Assembly (NCBI RefSeq): GCF_013299185.1
Contig: NZ_JAAFKG010000004.1
Span: forward strand, 124,001-188,000
From: Microcoleus sp. bin48.metabat.b7b8b9.023
GTDB lineage: Bacteria > Cyanobacteriota > Cyanobacteriia > Cyanobacteriales > Microcoleaceae
Direction: 5' to 3'
Length of the DNA: 64,000 nt
Shown here: positions 53,359-62,479 of the stretch, one piece after another
Layout: every line of letters begins with the position of its first letter
How positions within the stretch are numbered: position 1 is the stretch's first letter
Made by a program: the position numbers and the translations under genes
Notes under the pieces: model-generated
Told to the model about the DNA's origin: nothing
Database searches by the model: none
Seen by the model: the letters and a program-made list of their open reading frames with translations, nothing else

Positions 53359-55670
53359 TCGCTAAATAGCTTTTCGCTAACTTGGGCGGTGACAAAAGGC
53401 AGCTTTAAGGCAGGTTGCGGCACCGGAGGCGAGGCCGTCCGCTGCATCAAGCCGAGTTCGTAGAAGCCTCCGCACAGCAGCAAACGATCGCCCTCTTGCA
53501 AATCAGTAGTTCCATCCGGCCAGCGAGTAAACTTCCCTTCCCGGCGGATCGCCCGCACCTGCACCCCATACTGGGTGAGCAAATCTACCTCTGACAGTTT
53601 TTGGCCAACCCAAGGACTGTTGGCTGGTAACCTCAACCACTGACAAGAACTGTCGCCCTCGGGGACAGCAACTTCGCCCTTCGCCAGCAACTCAAAACTG
53701 ATCAGTTCTTCCGGTTCACCCACTACCAAAAGTCGATCGCCCGACAGCAAAGCAGCCTTCCCGTTAGGATAATCAATTTCCTCACCATCTTCGCGGACGA
53801 TCGCCATCACGCTGACCCCTGTCAACTGCCGCAAGTTAGTTTCTTCCAGAGTCATCCCACCGATGGGAGAGCCCTCCGGTAAGTTGTACCAATCGCCGTT
53901 GAGATCTCGAACCGCCACTTTCAAATCCCGCGAAACCGCCAAAGGTTCCCGCGCCGGCCGCAATTCCAGATAGCGGCTGCTGCGAATTTGCTGCACATCC
54001 CGCCCAATAGCCATTGCAGACAAACCCATCCCAGCCAGCAAGTGGGCAGACAGTTCTAAACTAGCCTCAAACTCCGGCTGCACAACTTCCCAAGCCCCGA
54101 GTTGGTAAAGCAGTTCAATATCTTTATCTTTGTTGGCGCGCACCACAATATCCAAATCCGGGACTAATTCTAAAGCCCGCTTCAGACACAAACGAGTGCT
54201 CATCGGATCGGGAAGAGTAATCGCCATTGCTTTGGCGCGTTCTACCCCGGCGGCTTCCAATACGTGCAAGCTAGCAGCATTCCCGTAAATGTAAGGAATT
54301 CCTGACACTCTGCATTCTTGAATTCTGCTTTCCGACTCGTCGATTACCACAATTGAACAGTTGCGGCTTTGCAGCACTTTGACTAAATTTCTGCCAACTC
54401 GCCCGTAGCCACAAACCACAACATGATTTTGTTCCGGCAAAGTTTCAGCTATTTCGACAGGTTGAGATGTTTGGTCAAAATAGCGCTGCAAAGGCCCGAA
54501 ATTTTCCGCCCACTTGAATAACTGTGGCACGCTTCTCAATACAAACGGCGTCAGCACCAAGGTGACTGCTGTCGTTCCTAAAATTAATAGGTAAACGTTT
54601 CGCGAAACCAGTCCCATAGCTTGGCCGGAACTAGCGAGTACAAAGGAAAATTCTCCGATTTGAGCTAAGCCCAAACCTGCGATTAATGCTGTTTTTAGGG
54701 GATAGCCAAATAATCGGACGATCGGCGTTACAATCAAGAATTTGCCGACAAATACTAGAAATACCAGTCCCAAAATTAACTCTAGATGGTTCCAGAGAAA
54801 CACTGGGTCGATTAACATTCCGATGGTAACAAAAAATAAGGATGCAAAAATATCTCGCAAAGGCTCGACATAAGTTAGAGTTTGGTCGGCATATTCCACC
54901 TCCGAAATCATTAAACCAGCCACAAATGCGCCCATCTCGATCGAGAAACCCAGATATTCTGTCAGCAGCGCAATCCCTAAAGCCAAAACCACAACTCCCA
55001 GCAAAAACAGTTCCCGGCTTTCTGTTCTCGCGAGGTAGCGCAGCAACTGCGGGACGATCCAAATGCCCGCTACTACTGCACCCGCAGCAAATAATCCGAT
55101 CCGCACCAGGGCCCAGACTATTGTCATGCCGATCGCCTCTGCGGGCTGGTTGAGGGCCGGCAAAACAGCCAGCATTAGCCCCAAGGCCAAATCTTGAACT
55201 ACCAAGATTCCCAGCATGACTTGCCCGTGGGAAGTACCGCCTTCATTGCGTTCCATCAAGCATTTGAGTACAACCGCCGTCGAGGAAAGCGACAGGATCG
55301 CCCCTAAAAACACCCCTTGGGCAGGGGAATCTACCCAGCCTACACCCAAAGAAATTGCAGTAGTAATGGCGATCGTCAGCACAATTTGCAAGCCCCCCCC
55401 GCCCAGACTAATTGCTTTAACTCGATTGAGTTCGGCGAATGAAAACTCTACTCCCAAAGCAAACAACAGAAAAGCAACACCAAATTCTGCCAGGGTGTCT
55501 ACCTGAATTAATTCTTTAATCAGCCCCAAACCGGCCGGCCCAACTACGATCCCTCCCAGGAGGTATCCGAGAATTACCGGCTGTCGCAACAACGATGCAA
55601 AGAGTCCTCCTGCTGCGGCAGCAGCGAGAACTAGAACTAAGTCAACAATCAGTCGGAAGTCTTCTTGCAC
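53355..55670 (-). CDS. Kef-type cation/proton antiporter with TrkA domains
   Basis: 771 aa. About twelve membrane helices of the CPA2 exchanger (PVILGYLLGGIVVGPAGLGL, FGVAFLLFALGVEFSFAELN, GAFVAGLMISEVEYADQTL) occupy residues 1-390. A TrkA-N/RCK domain follows (HVVVCGYGRVGRNLVKVLQS) and then two TrkA-C domains, the second ending LLLCGGFYELG. The RCK domains would gate ion flow by nucleotide or ligand binding. I choose GTG 55670, the usual N terminus of relatives; the frame is open to 55805, but that part overlaps the divergent acyltransferase gene. Confidence 0.88.
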   Translation of the reverse strand: MQEDFRLIVDLVLVLAAAAAGGLFASLLRQPVILGYLLGGIVVGPAGLGLIKELIQVDTLAEFGVAFLLFALGVEFSFAELNRVKAISLGGGGLQIVLTIAITTAISLGVGWVDSPAQGVFLGAILSLSSTAVVLKCLMERNEGGTSHGQVMLGILVVQDLALGLMLAVLPALNQPAEAIGMTIVWALVRIGLFAAGAVVAGIWIVPQLLRYLARTESRELFLLGVVVLALGIALLTEYLGFSIEMGAFVAGLMISEVEYADQTLTYVEPLRDIFASLFFVTIGMLIDPVFLWNHLELILGLVFLVFVGKFLIVTPIVRLFGYPLKTALIAGLGLAQIGEFSFVLASSGQAMGLVSRNVYLLILGTTAVTLVLTPFVLRSVPQLFKWAENFGPLQRYFDQTSQPVEIAETLPEQNHVVVCGYGRVGRNLVKVLQSRNCSIVVIDESESRIQECRVSGIPYIYGNAASLHVLEAAGVERAKAMAITLPDPMSTRLCLKRALELVPDLDIVVRANKDKDIELLYQLGAWEVVQPEFEASLELSAHLLAGMGLSAMAIGRDVQQIRSSRYLELRPAREPLAVSRDLKVAVRDLNGDWYNLPEGSPIGGMTLEETNLRQLTGVSVMAIVREDGEEIDYPNGKAALLSGDRLLVVGEPEELISFELLAKGEVAVPEGDSSCQWLRLPANSPWVGQKLSEVDLLTQYGVQVRAIRREGKFTRWPDGTTDLQEGDRLLLCGGFYELGLMQRTASPPVPQPALKLPFVTAQVSEKLFSD

Positions 55671-55789
55671 AACTTTATGAAAAAAGTGTAAAGTTATATT
55701 ATAGTGTTTAATGTGTTGACTATGTTGGGGAGCGTTGACTATAGTTGAGTAGCAAGCCCAACTGCCACTCTTGAACAAGGTATTTTCTA

Positions 55790-56881
55790 ATGACAAAGAG
55801 TTCAAATCCTCACAAAAAGCTTAACCTCTTGCAAGTTTATCGAGGGATTGGAGCTTTATTGGTGGTAATGTTTCACGTCAACCAGATGAGCACTGAAAGA
55901 TTAAATCAAGTTACTTTTTTTAATTTATTTCAGGCTGGGTGGAGTGGTGTTGATTACTTTTTTGTATTGAGCGGTTTTATCATGGTCTACGTTCACCGAT
56001 CGGCGATCGGTAAAAAAGACCAGTTAAAATCATTTCTAGTCAAGCGCTGCGTGCGAATTTACCCGATATACTGGATAATTACTCTGACAGTTGTGTTTTT
56101 CTTTCTAGTGATTCCAGGCTTTGCGAATGCTCAAGACTTAAGTTTGGACAAGATAATTCTGTCGCTGCTTTTGATTCCTCAATATGGCAAGCCAATTCTG
56201 GATGTAGGTTGGACTTTAGTTTACGAAATTTATTTTTATGTATTATTCAGCATAGCTATCTGGCTCAAGCCTAAACAGTCTGTGCCTATGCTGTCAGCTT
56301 GGCTATTTGTCACACTTCTACATTTTTCTAAAATAATACAATTTCCCGACGCTTTTTTCTTACTGAATACAGTATTTGGGAATATGAATCTAGAATTTGT
56401 TTTGGGTGGCTTAGCTGCGTATATCGTGCTTAAATATAACAATAAGATTACTAATTACAGATGGATCCTATTTGGGATAGCAAATTTAGGATATGTTATT
56501 TTAGGACTGTTTGTCGCTTGGGGCAACATAGAGTTCGATCGGATCAAGACTTTTGCAGTGCTGGCAGCTATATTAATCGTTGCTGCAACTTCGATCGAGC
56601 TTAAGGATTCTCCGAGACTTCCTTATCTTTTAATTTTCCTGGGCGATGCCTCGTATTCAATATTTCTGCTCCACAGCCCGGTGATATCAGCAACTACAAA
56701 AATTGTACAAAAGGCGAATTTAGGAAAATATTTCGACGGTTTCTTTGCCCCGGCTCTAGTGGCATTGTTTGCCGTAGTTGTCGGCTGCATATTCTACTCT
56801 TTCATCGAAAAACCATTGACAGTTTATCTGCGGAAAAATATTGTTGAAAAAATGTTTCTTCCGAAAACACAAGCAAGCTAA
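55790..56881 (+). CDS. Acyltransferase 3 family membrane O-acyltransferase
   Basis: 363 aa, about ten membrane helices. The catalytic His lies in LLVVMFHVNQMS, and DYFFVLSGFIMVYVHR and FLGDASYSIFLLHSP are family signatures. OafA-like enzymes add acetyl or other acyl groups to surface polysaccharide, so it could modify the polymer made by the locus at 10-27 kb (inference). Divergent from the antiporter gene. A GGTGCGTCGC hairpin lies directly after the stop. Confidence 0.9.
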   Translation: MTKSSNPHKKLNLLQVYRGIGALLVVMFHVNQMSTERLNQVTFFNLFQAGWSGVDYFFVLSGFIMVYVHRSAIGKKDQLKSFLVKRCVRIYPIYWIITLTVVFFFLVIPGFANAQDLSLDKIILSLLLIPQYGKPILDVGWTLVYEIYFYVLFSIAIWLKPKQSVPMLSAWLFVTLLHFSKIIQFPDAFFLLNTVFGNMNLEFVLGGLAAYIVLKYNNKITNYRWILFGIANLGYVILGLFVAWGNIEFDRIKTFAVLAAILIVAATSIELKDSPRLPYLLIFLGDASYSIFLLHSPVISATTKIVQKANLGKYFDGFFAPALVALFAVVVGCIFYSFIEKPLTVYLRKNIVEKMFLPKTQAS

Positions 56882-56955
56882 TTTTAGGGTGCGTCGCTGT
56901 GAGATGTGCGATCGAACTTGCAAATTCGTAAATGCGACGCACCCTACTTTTGATA

Positions 56956-57282
56956 TTACTCGGCTTCATCTCCTGACAAAACTTCCTCTAAATCTCTCGC
57001 TGCGTGCAGAATTCGTACCACCTCAATAAAGTCATCAAAAGACAAATAGAAAATTACATAATTGTCAAAACCCCTAACTGAAAACCTTCGCAAACCATCT
57101 AACCGTGGATTTTGCACTGGATAGAGGCGACCCATTCCCGACATTTGAGCCAACCTCCCCAATGTCTGACGTGCTGCATCAAAAAAATGCAACGCAGCAT
57201 CAAGATTATTTTGAGCAATATAAGCAAAATGTTCGTCTAAATCTTGACTTGCTCTTGGTGTAATGGCAATACGTTTAGTCAT
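56956..57282 (-). CDS. ParE/RelE-family toxin
   Basis: 108 aa. ITPRASQDLDEHFAYIAQNN, GRLYPVQNPRLDGLRRFSVR and NYVIFYLSFDDFIEVVRILH are the ParE pattern; ParE toxins poison DNA gyrase. The gene starts two bases after the antitoxin stop. The upstream gene is its ParD-like antitoxin. Confidence 0.88.
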   Translation of the reverse strand: MTKRIAITPRASQDLDEHFAYIAQNNLDAALHFFDAARQTLGRLAQMSGMGRLYPVQNPRLDGLRRFSVRGFDNYVIFYLSFDDFIEVVRILHAARDLEEVLSGDEAE

Positions 57283-57284
57283 TG

Positions 57285-57527
57285 CTACTTTTCGTCAAGT
57301 TGAGACACCAAGTGAGTACGTTTTTGCTCCCACCAATCATCGGTAATCTCTACAGAATTGCCACTATCCAAACCAGCCAACAATAACGACTCTACTCGCA
57401 ATGCTCTTGCTTGTTCTTGGCGAATTAGGTGCAAGATATATTCCGCTGCATTGCTGTAGCCTCCGATCGCGACTTGTTCGTCAATAAATTTTTGAATTGA
57501 ATCGGGAAGAGGAAGATTGAGAGTCAT
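57285..57527 (-). CDS. ParD-like antitoxin
   Basis: 80 aa. A ribbon-helix-helix N terminus (TLNLPLPDSIQKFIDEQVAI) and SNAAEYILHLIRQEQAR are typical of ParD/CC2985 antitoxins; the C-terminal part (ITDDWWEQKRTHLVSQLDEK) would bind the toxin. The antitoxin gene comes first in the operon, as usual, and two bases separate the pair. Confidence 0.88.
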   Translation of the reverse strand: MTLNLPLPDSIQKFIDEQVAIGGYSNAAEYILHLIRQEQARALRVESLLLAGLDSGNSVEITDDWWEQKRTHLVSQLDEK

Positions 57528-57604
57528 ATTTTTTATCCTTCCTGATGTGCGATCGCCTTTAGCATATTTTCAATATTATAAACCAAATTTAACCTATTTT
57601 CGTT

Positions 57605-57942
57605 TGTGTAGGTGCGTCGCTTTTTTCAATCTCGCTGAAAAATCTAGAAATCTGTGAGCGACGCACCGCAGAGCCTAATTAGTTCGATCGCGCTCTATCT
57701 TGGATGGTGCGTCGCTGGTGTAAAATGTCGATCGCACTTGCAGGTTGTAGAATAATCCGCACCCTATATCCTTAACTAGCTGTAGGGTGCGTCGCAATCC
57801 AGAATCTCGGTAAAAAATCGAAAAATCTAAAAGCGACGCACCGCAGGGTTTAATTAGTTCGATCGCACTTTATTTTCGATGGTGCGTCACTGTGAGATTG
57901 TCGATCGCATTTGGAGACTGTAGAAGAATCCGCACCCTACAA
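57605..57942. repeat. Duplicated pair of GGTGCGTCGC hairpin repeats
   Basis: Four hairpin-like elements with GGTGCGTCGC at one side and GCGACGCACC or CCGCACCCTA at the other (57605-57670, 57705-57770, 57780-57845, 57880-57942). The first pair and second pair are related as a tandem duplication of about 175 bp. The same elements occur at 40692 and 56886. Confidence 0.8.
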
Positions 57943-57944
57943 AT

Positions 57945-59114
57945 CTAATCCTGCATCTCCTCCATATTTGGTCGTATCGGAGAGCGTAGCGATTCTAGCT
58001 GCGACAGCAGGCAAGGCTCAACAAAAATCGACCTCACCGCAATGCGAAAACCGATATAATCATTAGGGAGAATGGGTTTCCCGATGTCTGATGGCCACGC
58101 ACACGCCGTTTGGCGAGCCGCGCTGCGACAAAAGGCTTTCCCATCTTTCGCGGAACCGCCACGCATTACTCGATTGATGATTGCGCGAGGTTCCCAAGAA
58201 CTTCCGTCAGTCGGTGTCTTAAAGTAGTTTTGGGAGTAATCGTCATTGCACCATTCCTGAACATTACCGTGCATACCATAAAGTCCAAAAGCATTAGGAG
58301 GAAATCTGTCCGCTTCCCTTGCTCTAAAGAAGGGACCACCCATATAATAATTGGCTAACTCCGGGGTAATAGTGTCTCCAAAATGAAATGGCGTTGTTGT
58401 ACCAGCGCGACAGGCGTATTCCCATTCTGCTTCACTGAGCAGGCGATATTTTTTTCCGGTGTGCTGCGATAGTCGGTCACAGAATAAGACGGCATCATCC
58501 CACGGTATCTTGTCTACAGTATGTTTTTTACTGTAGTAAGAAGACGGGTTGTTTCCCATCACGGCTTGCCACTGTGCTTGGGTGATGGGGTATTTTCCTG
58601 CAAAAAAAGCGGGTACTGTGACTTCATGCTGCGGACTTTCATGATCCATTCTACCTAATTCTGTTAATGGCGAACCCATCATAAATGTGCCGCCGGGAAT
58701 GTAAACCATTTCCACTATTTCGTTCCCTATGTCTTCGGGAAAGTAGAAAGCAAATGACTTGCGGCAGCTAATTTGTTGTCCATCAGAATCAACTGTAATA
58801 ACATCAAATTCAAATATAGAATCGTTTGGCAAATGTTGTTTTATCTTATCCTCATTTATATCTTTCAGCAGCGAACAGGCAGCTAATTGTACCTGTATTG
58901 ACTTATCCCTTACTGCTCCAATTATCAAATCTAATCCTGCATCTCCATATTTAAGTGCATCGGAGAGTGCGGCGATTCTAACTTCGGCAGAAGGCACGCC
59001 CAAGCGGCTTTTAACACCCGCAACTCCTCCAAGTACCGCAGCATCGCTAGGAATTAAATTTTGACCGCCAAGGACGGCATCGTATTCTTTGGGTCTATTT
59101 TGCTCGCTTGGCAT
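57945..59114 (-). CDS. FGE-sulfatase (formylglycine-generating enzyme-like) protein with HEAT-like N terminus
   Basis: 389 aa. Residues about 30-85 (VKSRLGVPSAEVRIAALSDA, YGDAGLDLIIGAVRDKSIQV) are a HEAT-like helical segment. From about 130, VEMVYIPGGTFMMGSPLTEL, HEVTVPAFFAGKYPIT, EAEWEYACRAG, LYGMHGNVQEWCNDDY and VMRGGSAKDGKAFCRSAARQ form the FGE-sulfatase fold. Many cyanobacterial members with this fold are not sulfatase activators but ligand-binding or kinase-linked proteins, so the role is open. The last 20 codons repeat the HEAT segment's DNA in another frame. Confidence 0.85.
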   Translation of the reverse strand: MPSEQNRPKEYDAVLGGQNLIPSDAAVLGGVAGVKSRLGVPSAEVRIAALSDALKYGDAGLDLIIGAVRDKSIQVQLAACSLLKDINEDKIKQHLPNDSIFEFDVITVDSDGQQISCRKSFAFYFPEDIGNEIVEMVYIPGGTFMMGSPLTELGRMDHESPQHEVTVPAFFAGKYPITQAQWQAVMGNNPSSYYSKKHTVDKIPWDDAVLFCDRLSQHTGKKYRLLSEAEWEYACRAGTTTPFHFGDTITPELANYYMGGPFFRAREADRFPPNAFGLYGMHGNVQEWCNDDYSQNYFKTPTDGSSWEPRAIINRVMRGGSAKDGKAFCRSAARQTACAWPSDIGKPILPNDYIGFRIAVRSIFVEPCLLSQLESLRSPIRPNMEEMQD

Positions 59115-59420
59115 AGCATTTTAACCTCTATAATATCTACAACTGTGGCATTTATCTAATAATTATGTCAAATATTCAAAACTTATAATATGTTTGAACA
59201 ATGTCTTTTTATGTCATGCTGAATATAGCGCAGCGCAAGTCCTAATAGGGCGTTATCCTTTGCGGTGCAAGGGTGCTAAAATTAGATTTTTTGTGTAACA
59301 TTAGCTAGACAAAGGTTAAGGATATCGGGCATGACAGCGACTGTGAATCGAGCTAACTGCGGACAAACTGGCAAAATAGTGGCGAGTGCTATTTTTGGAT
59401 ATAGGCTTTTGAGAACAAGC
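59115..59420. other. Intergenic region before the M23 peptidase gene
   Basis: 306 bp. No repeat array; short in-frame extension to 59331 exists but starts poorly. Presumably holds promoters for both divergent genes. Confidence 0.4.
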
Positions 59421-60269
59421 ATGAAGAAGGCGATTTTGACTGGCCCAATTGTGGCGGGCATTCTGGGTGTGGTATCGCCCGCGCAAGCTTTGCAGGTGCA
59501 GGTGACGCCGCCAAATCCCGAATTAGGAGATACGCTGTCAGTCATCATTCAGGTAGACAGCGGCAGCCCGACTCCAACGGTTTCGGTACAGCAAAAAAAT
59601 TACCCGGCTTTTCCCATGGGCAATAATCGCTTTCGGGCCCTGCTACCGACGACACCACTGGAGAAACCCGGTGCGCGCCTTCTTCAAGTCTCCGGTGACG
59701 GACAAGTGCAGAATTTGAATGTGCAAGTGCGCGATCGAGATTTTCCCACTCAATCCATCTGGCTGCCGCCCGGGAAAGACTCCGAAGGTACAGATGCCGA
59801 ATTCGATCGCGTGGACGCGTTTAAAGCACTGGTGACACCCCAAAAATTTTGGGATGGCAAATTGTTGCGCCCCAACTCCGGCGAAATTACCACTATTTAC
59901 GGCGTGCGGCGGTACTATAATGGGGTATTTGCTAAGGACTACTACCACCGCGGCGTCGATTACGCGGGCGCTTACGGTTCCCCTGTAGTTGCACCGGCCG
60001 CCGGTCGCGTGTCTCTCGTGGGACGCGAATCCCAAGGGTTCAAAATCCACGGTAATGTAGTTGGTATCGACCACGGCCAAGGGGTAGCAAGTATTTTGAT
60101 GCACCTCAGCCGGATTGATGTCAAGGAAGGCGATTTCGTCAAAGCGGGTCAAGTAATTGGTGCTTTGGGGTCAACGGGGGCTTCGACAGGCCCTCACCTG
60201 CACTGGGGACTTTACGTGCACGGGCAGTCGGTCGATCCGGTACCTTGGCGGCTTCAGGGAGTTGAGTAA
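59421..60269 (+). CDS. M23-family (LytM-like) peptidoglycan peptidase
   Basis: 282 aa from the ATG at 59421, which begins a clear signal peptide (MKKAILTGPIVAGILGVVSP, cut after AQA). The mature part has a beta-rich N-terminal domain, then the metallopeptidase: HRGVDY supplies HxxxD zinc ligands and GPHLHWG the HxH ligands. It would cut peptide cross-links of the cell wall. An in-frame start at 59331 is rejected because it would bury the signal peptide. Confidence 0.9.
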   Translation: MKKAILTGPIVAGILGVVSPAQALQVQVTPPNPELGDTLSVIIQVDSGSPTPTVSVQQKNYPAFPMGNNRFRALLPTTPLEKPGARLLQVSGDGQVQNLNVQVRDRDFPTQSIWLPPGKDSEGTDAEFDRVDAFKALVTPQKFWDGKLLRPNSGEITTIYGVRRYYNGVFAKDYYHRGVDYAGAYGSPVVAPAAGRVSLVGRESQGFKIHGNVVGIDHGQGVASILMHLSRIDVKEGDFVKAGQVIGALGSTGASTGPHLHWGLYVHGQSVDPVPWRLQGVE

Positions 60270-60481
60270 GACTTTTTACCGATTTTGACGAATTTAAAAG
60301 TCAATTATGGGGTAAGTTTGTGGCTGGGGTGTGTAGATAACTGTTCTGGGTTATCACTATTGGGTTATGATTTGTAGAAAAATTCTCAACTCAAGCCTCA
60401 AAACTCGAATCTCAAGACGCCAGCAATTGCGTCTTTACAAAACAAAACTGTATTAATGATGCCGTTGAGCGGGAAGCATAT

Positions 60482-61024
60482 ATGAGTATTGAAAAAATTG
60501 TTGAACAGGCTTTGCAAGACGGCTATTTAACGCCGTCTATGGAAGCTGAGGTAGGACGTATCTGTAATACGGCTTCTGAATTGTCGATCGAAGAGTACAT
60601 GGCTCTCGATCGCCTGATGGGAGCTTTGTTGACCGGAGAAGTGGTGGTTTTGCCGCGCAAACAGTTCATCAATGTGATGGAAGAGTTGGTGCTTAGCGAG
60701 GCGATCGCCAGAGTTGCAGAAATTGAGGCGACGAGCAGCGAGCTGAGTCTGGATGTGGGAGATATTGCGGCTTATGCTTTAAATAGGCTTCCCCCTCTGT
60801 ACGCTACGACGGAAGAGGGAGCTCACTTTCAAAGGGCTAGGGCTAAGGAGCAGCTTCACGATTTGATTTCCAAAGAAGTTAACGCAGCGATCGACCGCAA
60901 CTTGGTCAGACCTGAACCGGTAAACCCCACAGCTTTGGGTAAGCCGTCTTCTGGAACCGAAGTTCTGTCAAATCTGAGCAATTGGCTGCAAGCTAACGCC
61001 GTTAATTTTGAGCCACAGCCTTAG
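60482..61024 (+). CDS. ComFB-domain protein
   Basis: 180 aa. The C-terminal part (FINVMEELVLSEAIARVAEI, LSLDVGDIAAYALNRLPPLY) is a late-competence ComFB domain; cyanobacterial ComFB proteins (CdgR) are reported as c-di-GMP receptors affecting cell size and transformation. An N-terminal helical part (MSIEKIVEQALQDGYLTPSM) precedes it. An intrinsic terminator follows at 61059. Confidence 0.82.
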   Translation: MSIEKIVEQALQDGYLTPSMEAEVGRICNTASELSIEEYMALDRLMGALLTGEVVVLPRKQFINVMEELVLSEAIARVAEIEATSSELSLDVGDIAAYALNRLPPLYATTEEGAHFQRARAKEQLHDLISKEVNAAIDRNLVRPEPVNPTALGKPSSGTEVLSNLSNWLQANAVNFEPQP

Positions 61025-61058
61025 TACCACGTCCAAAAGCTCTATTTTGGTTAACTCG

Positions 61059-61089
61059 ATCCCGCTGAATTAAAAAAGCGGGATTTTTA
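61059..61089 (+). terminator. Rho-independent terminator after the ComFB gene
   Basis: ATCCCGCTGAATTAAAAAAG... with stem ATCCCGCT/AGCGGGAT around a ten-base loop, followed by TTTTTAG. It stands 35 bases after the ComFB stop. Confidence 0.8.
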
Positions 61090-61425
61090 GTTTTTGAGCC
61101 ACAAACAGTTGACAGTTGACCGCTTGTCAGTCAGCGAAGCCGAAGGGTTGACCTGGGATAACTACCTCTACCTAGAAGTCCGAGGATTTGATTAGTCATA
61201 TCGTTTCCGGTTGTATCGGAATTATTTAACCGCAGAGGGCGCAGAGAACACAGAGAGATAAATGAGAGATTAATACAGGACGATGCTACCGGATTTGATA
61301 TCACAAGATATCCGTCACAATTGAAAAAAAATAAAGGAATTGTTTGTTTTAGGTAGCAAACAATTCCCTTTTCTTTCTGGCCTCTGCCCTCTGACTGATG
61401 ACTAATGACTGATGACTTGAAACGA
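61090..61425. other. Intergenic repeat region
   Basis: About 336 bp: short heptamer array (61107), composite repeat copy 4, a CGCAGAGGGCGCAGAGAAC repeat (61232-61252), and GACTGATGACTAATGAC iterations (61392-61418). No gene. A 128-codon minus-strand frame at 61131-61517 is repeat-derived. Confidence 0.55.
61157..61197 (+). repeat. Composite dispersed repeat, copy 4 (short)
   Basis: CTCTACCTAGAAGTCCGAGG followed by ATTTGATTAGTCAT, with CAGTTGACAGTTGAC upstream at 61107. Shorter than the other three copies. Confidence 0.6.
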
Positions 61426-62139
61426 TTAATTATTGCTCTCAGAAGAGTCTGCTGAGGGGGCGGCAGTAACTTTTGTTTCTCGTTTTTCACGTTTTTTCCG
61501 TTCAGCTTGGATGACATCTTGAAGCACTATTCGCGCTTGAGCCATTTTTTCCAAATTGCTGCGGTACAAATCTAAATCTTTGCTAACTTTGTCTTCAGGT
61601 AGATGCAAAGCTGCACTGATTTTGCCGATCGCGTCGTTGCGAGTTTCTTGGTTTTTTACCATCTCGGGGTCAGCTTTTTCTAACAGTGAGAACAAACCGA
61701 TCGCAAATAAGCGACTGTACTTAAATTGAGCGTTGCTGGCGATCGCCCCTAAGGACGCTTGCAAATCTCCTGTATCTTCAAAGCTGCTGGAGCGATCGAG
61801 CCACGAGAGCAACTCAGACCCTCCAAGGCGATCGGCCAAGCTTTCCAATCTGTGAGCGTCTTGCTTGTAGCGATCGGGATCGTCTTCTAGGGCTTTGCAC
61901 AAAGCGTTAAAAATCGAAAGTCTGTCTGCTTCTGGGGCGTACCCTAGCATGAATCGATCGAAAGCTGTCACCACGCCCAAAGCATAAATCGGGTCGTATT
62001 GAAAATCTACATTCGCCGAAAGCAAGTGCATTTCTACCATCAACTCTTCTACCACTCGACGGTAAATAGAGTTAATCGGCCGAGTGTGAATCGTATAGAA
62101 ACTTCGCTTAGTATCTGAAACGGTACGGTTCTTGTTCAC
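61426..62139 (-). CDS. thf1: Psb29/Thf1 photosystem II biogenesis factor
   Basis: 237 aa. RTVSDTKRSFYTIHTRPINS and IYRRVVEELMVEMHLLSANV are the family signature. Thf1/Psb29 supports photosystem II assembly and FtsH protease stability at the thylakoid. The GTG at 62139 is chosen by comparison with relatives, which begin a few residues before RTVSDTK; a GTG at 62172 would add eleven residues. The C terminus is charged and coiled. Confidence 0.92.
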   Translation of the reverse strand: MNKNRTVSDTKRSFYTIHTRPINSIYRRVVEELMVEMHLLSANVDFQYDPIYALGVVTAFDRFMLGYAPEADRLSIFNALCKALEDDPDRYKQDAHRLESLADRLGGSELLSWLDRSSSFEDTGDLQASLGAIASNAQFKYSRLFAIGLFSLLEKADPEMVKNQETRNDAIGKISAALHLPEDKVSKDLDLYRSNLEKMAQARIVLQDVIQAERKKREKRETKVTAAPSADSSESNN

Positions 62140-62479
62140 CTGAGTTTTATAGATAAATAATTGTGCCGCCACAGGTGGACCAGCGCGGCATGAGTAAAGT
62201 CGGGGGAGTCGATTGGCGATCTCCCTGGCAAAATTTGCCAGTTTTTTTTAACTGTGCAGCCGAGACTGCGAGACAAAATTTTATCGAGAAGATTTTGCGG
62301 GCGATCGGCAGCAACAATTAATCTGTCGCAATACGATGGCAAAAGCCAAGTATCTTTACAATCATAGCTCTTCTGGGATCGCTCCTAAATCCCATCTTCT
62401 GACTTCCCGGCCCTGTTCGGGCAACCTTTATCACAATCAGATTTTACTGTCAAGCCCAATCCTCAAAAATCCCACGAAC

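Noticed and set aside
55670-55805. 45-residue N-terminal extension of the antiporter
   Set aside because: It overlaps the divergent acyltransferase start and is not expected from family N termini.
57945-59114. Variable protein of a diversity-generating retroelement
   Set aside because: The FGE-type fold fits, but there is no reverse transcriptase, no template repeat and no AAC/AAT-rich variable region at the C terminus.
61131-61517. 128-aa minus-strand frame
   Set aside because: Repeat-derived and overlapping the Thf1 coding end.
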